From Palsa-883 sp963847615 (GTDB lineage: Bacteria > Pseudomonadota > Alphaproteobacteria > Acetobacterales > Acetobacteraceae): 64,000 nucleotides of DNA. This document shows, piece by piece, positions 17,514 to 26,322 of the stretch. The DNA lies in contig CAWKAN010000027.1 in assembly GCA_963847615.1 (NCBI GenBank), positions 36,213 to 100,212 of the forward strand, read 5' to 3'. Position 1 is the first letter of the stretch. Each line of letters begins with the position of its first letter. Made by a program: the position numbers and the translations under genes. The notes under the pieces are model-generated. The model made no database searches. It saw only the letters and a program-made list of their open reading frames with translations, and was not told the DNA's origin.

Positions 17514-18662
17514 CTAGTGCGAGCGCGCCAGCCGGCGCTCCATGCTGCGCCCGTAGGCCGACATCGCGTAGCAGCAGACGAAGAACACCGCCGCGGAGAA
17601 CAGGTAGCCCTCCTTGGCGTAGCCGAGCCACGCCGGGTCCTTCAGCGCCTGGTTGACCGTGCCGAACACGTCGGCCAGCCCGATCAGCATCACCAGCGTG
17701 GTGTCCTTGAACAGGTTGACCACCGTGTTGATGATGCCGGGCACGACGATCTTCAGCGCCTGCGGCAGCACCACGAAGGCCTGCACCTGCCACCAGCGCA
17801 GGCCGAGCGAACCCGCCGCCTCCTCCTGGCCCTCCGGCACGCCCTGCAGCCCGCCGCGCACCACCTCGGCCATGTAGGCGGCGTTGAACAGCACCAGCGC
17901 GGCCATCGCGCGCACCAGCCGGTCGATCGACACGCCCTGCGGCAGGAACACCGGCACCATCACCGCCGACATGAACAGCACGGTCAGCAACGGCACGCCG
18001 CGCCACAGCTCGATATAGCCGACCGACAGCGTGCGAATGACCGGCAGCCGCGACCGCCGCCCCAGCGCCAGCAGGATGCCCAGCGGCAGGCAGCCGGCGA
18101 CGGTCACGAACGAGATGATGACGTTCAGCATCAGCCCCGCCCACAGGCTGGTATCCACATACGCCAGGCCGAACATCCCGCCGGCGAGCAGGATGCCGGC
18201 GGCGAGCGGAAACGCCGTCAGCAGCAGCAGCAGCCAGAGCCAGCGGTGCGGCGTGGCCTCGCGGATCACCGGGATGGCGAACACCAGCAGCAACCCTCCG
18301 GCGAGATCGACCCGCCAGCGCTGGTCCGGCGGATAATGGCCGTAGAAGAACACCGGCAGGCGGATCCGGATGAACGTCCAGCACGCCCCGTCGGGCTGGC
18401 AGGCGGCGCGGCTGGTGCCGGAGATAGCGGCGTGCAGCACCGCCCAGCGGAACACCGCCGGCAGCAGCACCACGGCGAGCCCCAGCACGACCAGCGTGAG
18501 CAGCGTGTTCCACCACGAGCTGAACAGGTTGCGCCGCAGCCACTCCAGCAGGCTGGGCAGCAACCGGCCGCGGTTCATTGGCGCAAGCCGGCCGGCCGCC
18601 GGCGGCGCCGCAGCCGCGGGGACGGCCTCGCCGGTCGCGTCCGCCACCGCGTTACCCGCCAA
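17514..18662 (-). CDS. aapM: General L-amino acid ABC transporter permease AapM
   Basis: This is the second permease of the AapJQMP polar amino-acid importer. It has 382 residues with a long N-terminal region (WLRRNLFSSWWNTLLTLVVL), a family-typical periplasmic insert (DGACWTFIRIRLPVFFYG) and the C-terminal permease core with the EAA loop (AYMAEVVRGGLQGVPEGQEE). Matching the family, about 35 residues precede WLRRNLFSS, so the TTG at 18662 was kept; an ATG at 18578 is an alternative. The gene overlaps aapQ by 11 bases. The next gene in such operons is aapP (the ATPase), but here the stop at 17514 is followed directly by the repeat array. Confidence 0.9.
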   Translation of the reverse strand: MAGNAVADATGEAVPAAAAPPAAGRLAPMNRGRLLPSLLEWLRRNLFSSWWNTLLTLVVLGLAVVLLPAVFRWAVLHAAISGTSRAACQPDGACWTFIRIRLPVFFYGHYPPDQRWRVDLAGGLLLVFAIPVIREATPHRWLWLLLLLTAFPLAAGILLAGGMFGLAYVDTSLWAGLMLNVIISFVTVAGCLPLGILLALGRRSRLPVIRTLSVGYIELWRGVPLLTVLFMSAVMVPVFLPQGVSIDRLVRAMAALVLFNAAYMAEVVRGGLQGVPEGQEEAAGSLGLRWWQVQAFVVLPQALKIVVPGIINTVVNLFKDTTLVMLIGLADVFGTVNQALKDPAWLGYAKEGYLFSAAVFFVCCYAMSAYGRSMERRLARSH

Positions 18663-19767
18663 CGAGGGCCACGCGCCGGTTGTACCAGTTCATCGCCATC
18701 GAGGCGGTGAGGCTGATCGACAGGAAGATCGCCATCAGGATGACCATGGTCTCGACCTCACGGTCGGTCTGTTGCATCACCGTTCCGGCGAAGATCTGGA
18801 ACAGCTCCGGGTAGGCGACCGCCGCGCCCAGCGAGCTCGACTTGATGATGTTCAGGTACTGGCTGGTCAGCGGCGGCACCATCACGCGCAGCGCCTGCGG
18901 CAGCACGATCTTCGACAGCACCTGCGATTTCTTCAGCCCCAGGCTCAGCGCCGCCTCGCGCTGGCCCTTCGACACCGACAGGATCGCCGCCCGCACGATT
19001 TCCGCGATGAAGGCGGCGGCGTAGATGAACAGCCCCAGCCACAGCGCGATCAGTTCCGGGATCAACTGGAGCCCGTCGACGACGTTGAAGCCTTGCAGCC
19101 GCGGCAGCGCGACATGCTCGATGCACGCCGCCCACAGGCCGAGGGCGCAAAGCGGCAGCAGCAGCGCGCGGGCGCCGATCGGCAGGCCGCGCCGGCGCAG
19201 CCGCCAGACCAGCGGCGTCGCCGCGCACAGCGCCAGGGCGATCGGCACCAGCACCGCGGCGCGCGGGCCGGTTGACGGGTCCGGCAAATAGAGGCCGCGG
19301 ATGTTCAACAGCATGCCCCCGGGCAGCACGATGCTCTGCCGCGGCCCCGGCAGCGACTGCAGCACCGCCAGGTACCAGAAGATGATCTGCACCAGCTGCG
19401 GCGTGTTGCGCACCACCTCGATGAAGCCGAGCGCCAGGTTGCGGACCAGCCAGTTCTCCGACAGGCGCATCACGCCGACCAGCAGGCCGAGCAGGGTGGC
19501 GGCGACGATGCTCATGGCGGAAACCAGGAGCGTGTTCAGCGTGCAGACGACCAGCGCGCGGAAATAGGTGTCGCCGACGTTCCAGCGGATCAGGTGGAAC
19601 GGGATCTCGAAATTCGCCGTGTCGGCCAGGAAGGCGAAGCCGAACGTCATGTTCCGGCGCGCCATGTTCGCGCCGGCCGTGGAGCCGAGCAGCCAGGCGA
19701 CCATCACCACCGCGAGCAGCAGCAGCCACTGCGCGGCCCGCGCGCGGGGCGATGGTCGCCGGACCAA
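18652..19767 (-). CDS. aapQ: General L-amino acid ABC transporter permease AapQ
   Basis: This is the first permease of the Aap system, 371 residues. Family blocks are NMARRNMTFGFAFLADTANF, IEVVRNTPQLVQIIFWY and the EAA loop FIAEIVRAAILSVSKGQREA, followed by LPQALRVMVPPLTSQYLNI. The start appears to be TTG (19767), 12 bases after the aapJ stop at 19780; no ATG precedes the first membrane helix. It forms a heterodimeric channel with AapM in the inner membrane. High confidence in family, less in the exact start. Confidence 0.9.
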   Translation of the reverse strand: MVRRPSPRARAAQWLLLLAVVMVAWLLGSTAGANMARRNMTFGFAFLADTANFEIPFHLIRWNVGDTYFRALVVCTLNTLLVSAMSIVAATLLGLLVGVMRLSENWLVRNLALGFIEVVRNTPQLVQIIFWYLAVLQSLPGPRQSIVLPGGMLLNIRGLYLPDPSTGPRAAVLVPIALALCAATPLVWRLRRRGLPIGARALLLPLCALGLWAACIEHVALPRLQGFNVVDGLQLIPELIALWLGLFIYAAAFIAEIVRAAILSVSKGQREAALSLGLKKSQVLSKIVLPQALRVMVPPLTSQYLNIIKSSSLGAAVAYPELFQIFAGTVMQQTDREVETMVILMAIFLSISLTASMAMNWYNRRVALVGG

Positions 19768-19779
19768 GGTGTGGCTCGC

Positions 19780-20826
19780 TCAGTACCAGGAAGGCGCGTA
19801 TTGCAGGCCGCCGTTGGTGTAGAGGTTGTTCTGGCCACGCGGCAGGCCGAGGCCGTGCGCGCCGAAGGTCTTGTCGTAAACCTCGCCGTAATTGCCCACC
19901 GCCTTGACGATCTTGTAGGCAAAGTCGTTGTCCAGGCCGAGGCCCTTGCCCAGGTTGCTTTCCAGTCCGAGGAACTGCCGGGCCTGCGGATCCTTGGTGT
20001 CGGCCTTGACCTGGTCGATATTCGCCTGGGTGATGCCCAGCAGCTCGGCCTCGATCATCGCGTAGTGCGTCCAGGCCACGATGGCGGTCCAGCGATCGTC
20101 GCCGTAGCGGGTGAACGAGCCCAGCGGCTGGCGGGAGATCGTCTCGGGCAGGATCGTCCAGTCCGCCGGCGTCTTCATCGAAGAGCGCGCCGCGGCGACG
20201 CTGCCGCCGTCGTCGGTGTAGCCGTCGCACCGTCCGGCCTCGGCGGCGGCGAACGCCTCCTCCGGCCGGTTGAACAGCAAGGTGTTGATCTTGATGTTGT
20301 TGGCGCGGTTGTAGTTGGCGATGTTGGTTTCCAACGTGGTGCCGGTCAGCAGGCAGATCGTCGCCCCGTTCAGGTCCTTGGCGTGCTGCACGCCGAGGCT
20401 CTTTTTCACCATGAACGCCTGGCCGGTGTAGAAGTTGGTCGCCGGCTCCATCAGCCCGAGCTGGCCGTTGCGCAGCAGCGTCTGCTCGGAATCGCGGATC
20501 AGCACGTCGATCTCGCCCGATTGCAGCACCGAGAAGCGCACCTGCGAGGTGGTGCCGATGAACTTCACCTTCTCCGGGTTGCCGAAGATCGCGGCGGCGA
20601 TGCCTCGGCAATACGCCACGTCCAGACCCTGCCAGTGGCCCGCGGAGTCCTGGTAGGCGTAGCCCGGAATCCCGGTGTCAACGCCGCAGACCAATTCGCC
20701 GCGCTTCTGGACGGCCGCCAATGTCGGGCTGGTCAGCCCGGTCTGCGCCGCCGCGGTGCGCGCCAGGCTGAGCGCCCCGGCGATGGCAAGGCAGCACAAT
20801 GCCGCCTTCAGGCCAAATCTTGACAT
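19780..20826 (-). CDS. aapJ: Periplasmic L-amino acid-binding protein AapJ
   Basis: This is the substrate-binding protein of the Aap importer, 348 residues from the ATG at 20826 (MSRFGLKAALCCLAIAGALS). It has a cleavable signal peptide ending near TAAAQTG. The mature SBP_bac_3 domain has VQKRGELVCGVDTGIPGYAY, GLDVAYCRGIAAAIFG, VRFSVLQSGEIDVLIRDSEQ and GYTDDGGSVAAA, all typical of AapJ/BztA. A GGGGA element lies about 7 bases before this ATG, favouring it over the in-frame ATG at 20832. It is the first gene of an operon aapJ-aapQ-aapM; the promoter should be in the repeat-rich upstream region. Confidence 0.93.
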   Translation of the reverse strand: MSRFGLKAALCCLAIAGALSLARTAAAQTGLTSPTLAAVQKRGELVCGVDTGIPGYAYQDSAGHWQGLDVAYCRGIAAAIFGNPEKVKFIGTTSQVRFSVLQSGEIDVLIRDSEQTLLRNGQLGLMEPATNFYTGQAFMVKKSLGVQHAKDLNGATICLLTGTTLETNIANYNRANNIKINTLLFNRPEEAFAAAEAGRCDGYTDDGGSVAAARSSMKTPADWTILPETISRQPLGSFTRYGDDRWTAIVAWTHYAMIEAELLGITQANIDQVKADTKDPQARQFLGLESNLGKGLGLDNDFAYKIVKAVGNYGEVYDKTFGAHGLGLPRGQNNLYTNGGLQYAPSWY

Positions 20827-20832
20827 TCTCAT

Positions 20833-21825
20833 TCCCCGGTCCCTGTGGTTCGGTTGCCTGGCGGCTTGGCGAACTGCCTCGCCAGCATCGGCAGCCGCGC
20901 AGGGAAACATTCGCCCCCCCCAGCGTCAAGCCGCGATCCGGCGGGTCGCATTTTGGCCGATCGCATTTTGGCTGGTCGCCGGTTGCCTGATCCGGGCCGC
21001 CTCTCCCCGTCATGGCCGGGCCTGTCCCGGCCACCCACCCCCAAGCGGCGGTGCGCAGATGGCGCAGCCTGCCCCGGCGAAGGCCCTACGGGATTCACCC
21101 ACCCCCTGTCCGCGATTGTCAACCGACCGGTCGGCCCTGGGCGGGCTCGCAGCGTCCGCAGGCAAGCAAGCAAGAATTTGGCTCATATGGCGTTGACGGT
21201 TGGACGGCCCCGTAGGGCGGAAAAGCGCAGCGCCTTCCGCCATCGGACGGTGGCGGGATATGTTGTTGGGGACGTCGGCAGATGCGAGCGGCTCGCCCGG
21301 CGGTGGCGGAAGGCGCTGCGCTTTTCCGCCCTACGGGCCGTCCAGCCGTCAACGCCATAAGAGCCAAGAATTTTAACCCGGAGGAAGCGCGGAGGGCCAC
21401 GGCAGACGGCATCGATGCGCTACGCGCGGTGTCGGAACCGACGACCGCGCGAAGCGCCCAAATTTCTTGCTTCTCCGTGGCCTTCGTGGCCCTCCGCGCT
21501 TCCTCCGTGTTGGAAGCCTTGCTTGCTGGCGATGCAGTCAGACTTGCTTGCGATGCAGCCAGCGCCCAGGTCGCATCACCGGAGCGCGCCGACCGCCGCG
21601 GGCAACGCTAGGTGAATGCCGAAGGGCAAAGGCCGGGGCAGGGGGTCTGACCCAGACCATAACGGGCAAGCAACGTCATGACGACCGTCGGTTAGCCGTC
21701 TCGTTCCGCGATGGGCGCGCCGCCGGCGCAGCCACACCTGGCCAGCGCCAAAACCCACCGTCCCCTTCCCGTCACCCCCGAACCCCGCGATACTCGCCGC
21801 AAAACCCCACGACGAGGGCCGCCGC
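20833..21825. repeat. Repeat-rich intergenic region upstream of aapJ and ggt
   Basis: About 1 kb between divergent genes has no credible ORF. It holds a REP-like hairpin (GTCATGGCCGGGCCTGTCCC, about 21008-21027), a family II palindrome at 21181-21364, and an inverted pair. The pair is GGAGGAAGCGCGGAGGGCCA (about 21379) against TGGCCCTCCGCGCTTCCTCC (about 21488). The same motifs occur around the 9535 palindrome. The promoters for aapJ and ggt must lie in the outer parts, but I cannot point to them. Confidence 0.75.
21181..21364. repeat. Palindrome family II, copy with inverted loop
   Basis: The arms begin GCTCATATGGCGTTGACGG and end CAACGCCATAAGAGC; the core GGCGGAAAAGCGCAGCGCC and its complement are intact. 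The central loop (with GATATGTTGTTGGGGACGTC) is the reverse complement of the loop in the 9535 and 16895 copies. This is what recombination between the two arms of a palindrome would produce. Confidence 0.92.
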
Positions 21826-23519
21826 ATGACCACCAACGACTGGCGCGCCCGCGCCGGCGCCAGCTTCGCCTGCGAAAAGCGCCCCGCCCACGGCGCACGC
21901 GGCATGGTGGTGACCAACCACCCGCTCGCCTCGGCCGCCGGGGCGGAGATGCTGGCCGCCGGCGGCAACGCCATCGACGCCGCCATCGCCGCCTTTTTCA
22001 CCCTCAGCGTGGTCGAGCCGATGATGGTCGGCCTCCTCGGCGGCGGCATGGCGCATCTGCGCCTCGCCGACGGCAGCCACACGATCATCGACGGCCAGAG
22101 CACCGCCCCGCTGGCCACCGGCCCGACCAGCTACACGCCCGACCCCGACGCCGCGCCCGGCACCATGGACACGCTTGGCCGGCGCAATGCGGTCGGCCCC
22201 ACCGCGGTCGGCGCGCCCGGCAACCTGATGGCCTGGTGCGAGGCGCTGGCCCGCTTCGGCACTTTCCCCCTGGCCGACGTGATGGAACCGGCGATCCGCC
22301 ACGCCGCGCGCGGCTTCCGCGTCACGCCCTATCTGTGCGAGTGCGTCGCCGACAGCGCCGCCGACCTGGCGCGCGACCCGGCGATCGCCGCGCTCTATTT
22401 GCCCGGCGGCGCGCCGATCGCGCCCGGCACGCGGCTGAGCACCGGCGCCTATGCCGACACCTTGCGCGCCATTGCCGCGCAAGGCCCGGGGCTGCTGTAC
22501 GGCGGCGCGCTCGGCCAGGCCTACGCCGCGCACATGGCGCAGACCGGCGGCTATCTCGCGCTGGACGACCTGACCGCCTATCGCACCGTCACGCGCGCGG
22601 CGCTGCGCGGCACCTATCGCGGCTTCGAGATCACCGGCCCGCCGCCGCCCGCCTCCGGCCCGCTGCACATCATCCAGATGCTGAACATCCTGGAACATGA
22701 CGACATCGGCGGGCTCGGCTTCGCCACGCCGGCGACGCTGCACCTGCTGGCCGAGGCGCTGAAGATCGCCTTCGCCGACCGCGCCGCCGCCACCGCCGAT
22801 CCGGCCTTCGTGGCGGTGCCGGTGGACCGGCTGCTGGCCAAATCCTACGCCGCCGAGCGGCGCGCGCGGATCGATCCGGCCCGCGCGCAGAGCCTGGAGC
22901 GCCGGCGTGGCGGCGGGCGAGTCCGCGCACACCACGCACGTGACGGTGGCCGACGCCATGGGCAACGTCGTTGCCTCCACGCAGACCATCAACTCGCTGT
23001 TCGGCGCGCGCTATATCGTGCCCGGGCACCGGCATGATCCCGAACAACTACATGTTCGTGTTCGATCCGCATCCGGGCCGGGCCAGCTCGGTGCAGCCGG
23101 GCAAGCGGGTGACCTCGTCGATGGCGCCGGTGATCGTGCTGAAGGCGGGAAAACCGGCGTTCGCGCTGGGCCTGCCCGGCGGGTTGCGGATTTTTTCCTC
23201 GGTGCTGCAGGCGCTGTCCAATCTGATCGACCACGGCATGACCTTGCAGGAGGCGGTCGAGGCGCCGCGCGTCTGGACCCAGGGCCACACGCTGGAAGTC
23301 GAGGCATCGGTGCCCGCCGAGGTGACCCAGGCGCTGCGCGCCATGGGCCACGACGTCGCCGCGGTCGGCAACGTCGCCGGCGGCATGGGCGCGATCCAGT
23401 TCCATGCCGATGGCGGCATGACCGGGGCTGCCTGCTGGCGCGCCGACGGCACGCCGATCGGGATCGGCGGCGGCCCCGCCCGCAAGGGCGTGCGGTTCCG
23501 CCCGGAGGCGCGGCGCTAG
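21826..23519 (+). CDS. ggt: Gamma-glutamyltransferase family protein, two frameshifts
   Basis: This Ntn-hydrolase cleaves and transfers gamma-glutamyl groups of glutathione-like substrates and self-processes at a Thr. The start ATG at 21826 follows GAGGGCC. The N-terminal part is intact (HGARGMVVTNHPLASAAGAE, GGNAIDAAIAAFFTLSVVEP, GLLGGGMAHL). The frame breaks near 22907, just before the catalytic region GESAHTTHVTVADAMGN, where the nucleophile is the first Thr of TTH, codon 22931-22933. It breaks again near 23027, where an extra G in CCCGGGCACC interrupts VPGTGMIPNN. The rest to 23519 is open (LGLPGGLRIFSSVLQALSN, ARKGVRFRPEARR). No signal peptide is evident. Both shifts look like single-base insertions. 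Confidence 0.85.
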
Positions 23520-23675
23520 CCCGGATTTCTCACACTGTCACGGGCGCTGGCTCGGTCGTTGCCGCGCCAACAGGTTTTCGCGCCTGGCGAATCCACCCGG
23601 TATTGGCGACGGCGCGAAAACCCGTTGGCGTGGCAATGCCCTTCGCCATCGTCCCGCGACAGTGTGAGAAGTTTG
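23520..23675. repeat. Palindrome family III, uninterrupted copy
   Basis: The ends TTCTCACACTGTC (23527-23539) and GACAGTGTGAGAA (about 23658-23670) are inverted. The inner arms CGCCAACAGGTTTTCGCGCC and GGCGCGAAAACCCGTTGGCG are nearly inverted around a short centre, and the segments between have diverged. It lies right behind the ggt stop and may serve as a terminator. It is the same element that surrounds the 3 x 197 bp array at 16766-17510. Confidence 0.85.
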
Positions 23676-23816
23676 GGCTGGATGCGTGTCCGGATCATCC
23701 CTCCGACACCCAGGCGAATTTCCGCCGTCAGGTCGGGAGCGCCCGGGATTTCGCCAGCCGACCGGCGGGCCGGGAACAGCGGCCCGATCGCGGGCCCCGC
23801 CCGCCGCGTCCCGGGC

Positions 23817-24524
23817 TTATGGTCCGTCGGCTTGCCCCGCCAGGCGGGACGAGCCACGTAGATTGTCGATCAGGATGTGGCAGCTCACCAGCAGTACCCA
23901 GGCCGGGAAGACAAACAGGGCCCAGTCGAAATAGCCGCTGCCAAGCAGCAGAAAAGCCGCCGACACATAGCCGAGCACCGCAATCCAGCGCGCGGTGAAG
24001 TGGGTGTGGACCGCGAGCGTGGCGGCGGTGATCATGAACACCGCCGCCATCTTGAAGGCATAGATATGCACGATGCCGAAGGTGAAGGCCCGGGCGAAGG
24101 CGAAGGTGCCGGCATCAAACAGTGCCTTCGGTTGCACCGCATAGGCCAGGATCAGCCCGCCGGCCGCCGCCGCGGCAACGAACATCATGCCGAGAAACAG
24201 CAACCCGCTGCCGAGAAACACCGTCGCAAAGAACCGGTCCTCCTGCGCCCCAAGACGGTCGCGCAGCACGCCGATGAACCACAGGAAGGCAATTCCGGCG
24301 AACGGCACGAGGTTCAGGGCAAAGGCGACGCTCTTGGCGCTGGTTTGCAGCCATGCACCGCTCTCGAGCGGATCGGCCGGAACCGCGAGCCGCAGCAGCC
24401 AAAAGCTGGATATCAGCAGGACCGCAAACAGGATCCCGGCGAGGGCGGCGGCGCGCGGCGTTTTCAGGTGGGCGCGGATGAGGGGCGCTTGCGAGCCGTC
24501 TTTGGCTTGGGAATGATCTTGCAT
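23817..24524 (-). CDS. Conserved membrane protein, about 6 TM segments, function unknown
   Basis: This 235-residue protein has hydrophobic segments at roughly 30-50, 70-90, 105-130, 145-175 and 185-225. Its soluble N-terminus (MQDHSQAKDGSQAPLIRAHL) is cytoplasmic in the positive-inside reading. It contains FAGIAFLWFIGVLRDRLGAQ and FARAFTFGIVHIYAFKMAAV, features I associate with an uncharacterised membrane family of soil alphaproteobacteria. It is transcribed in the same direction as DUF2254 and the channel gene, but separated from them by a 200-base remnant region. Confidence 0.75.
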   Translation of the reverse strand: MQDHSQAKDGSQAPLIRAHLKTPRAAALAGILFAVLLISSFWLLRLAVPADPLESGAWLQTSAKSVAFALNLVPFAGIAFLWFIGVLRDRLGAQEDRFFATVFLGSGLLFLGMMFVAAAAAGGLILAYAVQPKALFDAGTFAFARAFTFGIVHIYAFKMAAVFMITAATLAVHTHFTARWIAVLGYVSAAFLLLGSGYFDWALFVFPAWVLLVSCHILIDNLRGSSRLAGQADGP

Positions 24525-24587
24525 GGCGATGACTCCTGGTTCAGGCGCCTTGTCGGCCGCAAACCGCGGCCCCTCCGCGCGGCGTCG

Positions 24588-24729
24588 CGTCGTCTGCGCG
24601 GACCACTTGCGGTCGATGTCCTCCTCGGTGCCGGCGGGGCAAATTCCCGGCAGCGCCTGGTTGAGGCGTTGGCGCGGCTTGCGGCCGCGCGCGGCGGCGA
24701 TGGCGTCGATGGCCAGGCTTGTGGAGCCC
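24588..24729 (-). pseudogene. Remnant of the C-terminus of a glutamate-receptor-like/SBP_bac_3 channel protein
   Basis: A minus-strand frame reads KPRQRLNQALPGICPAGTEE then DIDRKWSAQTTRR. It aligns with the C-terminus of the intact channel gene at 26323-27504 (PLRKRINEALLAMYADGSYE then EIYHKWFAQTK). Nothing upstream of it resembles the rest of the protein, because DUF2254 ends at 24731 in between. This implies that a second copy once lay here and was mostly deleted. Confidence 0.6.
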
Positions 24730-24730
24730 G

Positions 24731-26047
24731 CTACGACGATGCCTGGGCGCTCCGCGCGCGGGACATGCCGAGCCCCTGCCGATCCTCTTCGTGTGCCATG
24801 GCCTGATCCGAACTATCGAGTTCCGACCGATCGATGTCGAGGTCGAGCTGATGGAGATAGCGTGTCGTTGCCGCCCGGCGCTGCTCGCTCGGCACGGTCG
24901 CGGCCAGGCCGGTGAGCGCCGAGCGCAGGCGGCGCAGGACCTGGATCGATGTCATGCCGAACTGGCGGATCTCGTCGAACGACAGGGACAGATAGTCCTG
25001 CCAGGTCGGCATGGGGATGCTCACCCGGAGCACGCTGTGCTCATCGCAGATCAGGCCGTTGTCGAGCTCGGACTGGCCGAGCCGGCGCAGCAGATCCTCG
25101 ATCTGGTCGAGCGCCTGGACGCCCGTGGTCGGGTCGTTGACCGCCGGTGAGAGGGCGCGGATGGCGATGTTGACCAGCAGGCGGATCGGGTATTTCGGGT
25201 CCTGCTCCCAGGTGCGCGCAGCGGCCAGTTCGACGGCACGCATCAGCGCCTCCTGGTCCAGCGGCGCACCGGCCGCCCGCACCCACGCAATGATCGTGCC
25301 GTGCAGGACGGTATCGCCGACCGCGCAATCAAGTTCGATCAGGCCGCCGCTGCTTGCCGCGAGGCGCATCAGTTCGGCAGTGTCGAAGCGGGCGATCGAC
25401 TGCGGCTCGCCCATGTAGGTGATCGTCTGGGTGACCGGAGCAAGTGCTTCCCGCCGAGGCGTATCGGTGGCGTGTCCCGCACCGGCATCCGCCGCGAGGG
25501 GCCGGTACGTCTCCGCGATGACCTGCCGGCCACGCTCGCCCACGCTGCGCAGCACATTGTGGATCTGCATGTCGTTCAGGCTGTTCACGAGCCCGACGAA
25601 GGCGAGCATGCTGGCGATCAGCAGCAGGCCGACCAGGAGCGTCGAGAACAGCGGCACCGTGCCGGAACCACCCCGATCGGTCCAGGCCAGCGCCCCCAGC
25701 GAGTAGCAGAAGGTGGCGAAGAAAACCCCCATGCTATGATATAATTGCGGTCGGCTGGTGAACATCATGACCAGGCGCGGCGAATAGGCAACGGCGCTGA
25801 ACTGCACCATGACGAAGGCGACGGCAAACACGATCCCGGTGAGCGTCATGGTGCCCGAACTGACGGCGGAAAAGAACGCCAGCGCGGCCGACGCCGACAT
25901 GCCGTGCGCATAGCCCGCGAGATAGGTGTTCTCCAGGCGCGGCAACACCAGGGCGAGGACGATGCTGCCGATCGCATAGGTCGCGGGGATGGCCCAGAGC
26001 GGCAGCCGGCCGCTGTCGGCCAGCCGGGAGTGCCTCCGTGGCGTCAT
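24731..26047 (-). CDS. DUF2254 family membrane protein
   Basis: This is a 438-residue member of the DUF2254 predicted membrane family. The N-terminal half has about four helices (LWAIPATYAIGSIVLALVLP, VFAVAFVMVQFSAVAYSPRL, VFFATFCYSLGALAW). The C-terminal half is soluble with the diagnostic ALSPAVNDPTTGVQALDQIE. Cellular function is unknown; some relatives are suspected to be ion-transport-linked. The ATG at 26047 overlaps the preceding short gene by four bases (ATGA), so the two are co-translated. Confidence 0.9.
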   Translation of the reverse strand: MTPRRHSRLADSGRLPLWAIPATYAIGSIVLALVLPRLENTYLAGYAHGMSASAALAFFSAVSSGTMTLTGIVFAVAFVMVQFSAVAYSPRLVMMFTSRPQLYHSMGVFFATFCYSLGALAWTDRGGSGTVPLFSTLLVGLLLIASMLAFVGLVNSLNDMQIHNVLRSVGERGRQVIAETYRPLAADAGAGHATDTPRREALAPVTQTITYMGEPQSIARFDTAELMRLAASSGGLIELDCAVGDTVLHGTIIAWVRAAGAPLDQEALMRAVELAAARTWEQDPKYPIRLLVNIAIRALSPAVNDPTTGVQALDQIEDLLRRLGQSELDNGLICDEHSVLRVSIPMPTWQDYLSLSFDEIRQFGMTSIQVLRRLRSALTGLAATVPSEQRRAATTRYLHQLDLDIDRSELDSSDQAMAHEEDRQGLGMSRARSAQASS

Positions 26048-26292
26048 AGCAAGGCCCTTCGCTTCAGCCAGAGGATCGTGATGCCGGCGCAGGCGCGGCG
26101 CAGCCGCACGCCGAGCGGCAGAAACGCCGCGCCGTCGGCCTGCGCGGCGGAGCCACGGATGTCGAGCCAGGCATATTGCCCCGCGGCGCCATGTTGCCGC
26201 AGCTCCGCCGCCGGCGCGTCCGGGGCCAGCCCATCGGCATGGGCGATCGTTACCTTGATGGACGAGGCTGCCGTCTGCCGGCTATCACCCAT
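26044..26292 (-). CDS. Short protein resembling the N-terminus of a CorA-type transporter, possibly a truncated remnant
   Basis: The 82 residues include KVTIAHADGLAPDAPA and YAWLDIRGSAAQADGAAFLP. These resemble the start of CorA-like Mg2+/Co2+ channels (FxWxDxxG..AAxxFLxxLG). The sequence then ends in a basic tail with no membrane helices, so it cannot be a functional CorA. It either is a genuine small partner of DUF2254 (start/stop overlap of 4 bases) or a truncated gene fused to the operon. The CorA similarity is from memory and modest. Confidence 0.5.
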   Translation of the reverse strand: MGDSRQTAASSIKVTIAHADGLAPDAPAAELRQHGAAGQYAWLDIRGSAAQADGAAFLPLGVRLRRACAGITILWLKRRALL

Positions 26293-26322
26293 GCCCGGCT
26301 CCTGCGCTCCGGCCGCGCGGCG

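Noticed and set aside
24525..24730. A new small gene between the membrane protein and DUF2254
   Set aside because: The only meaningful frame is the decayed channel C-terminus without a start codon.
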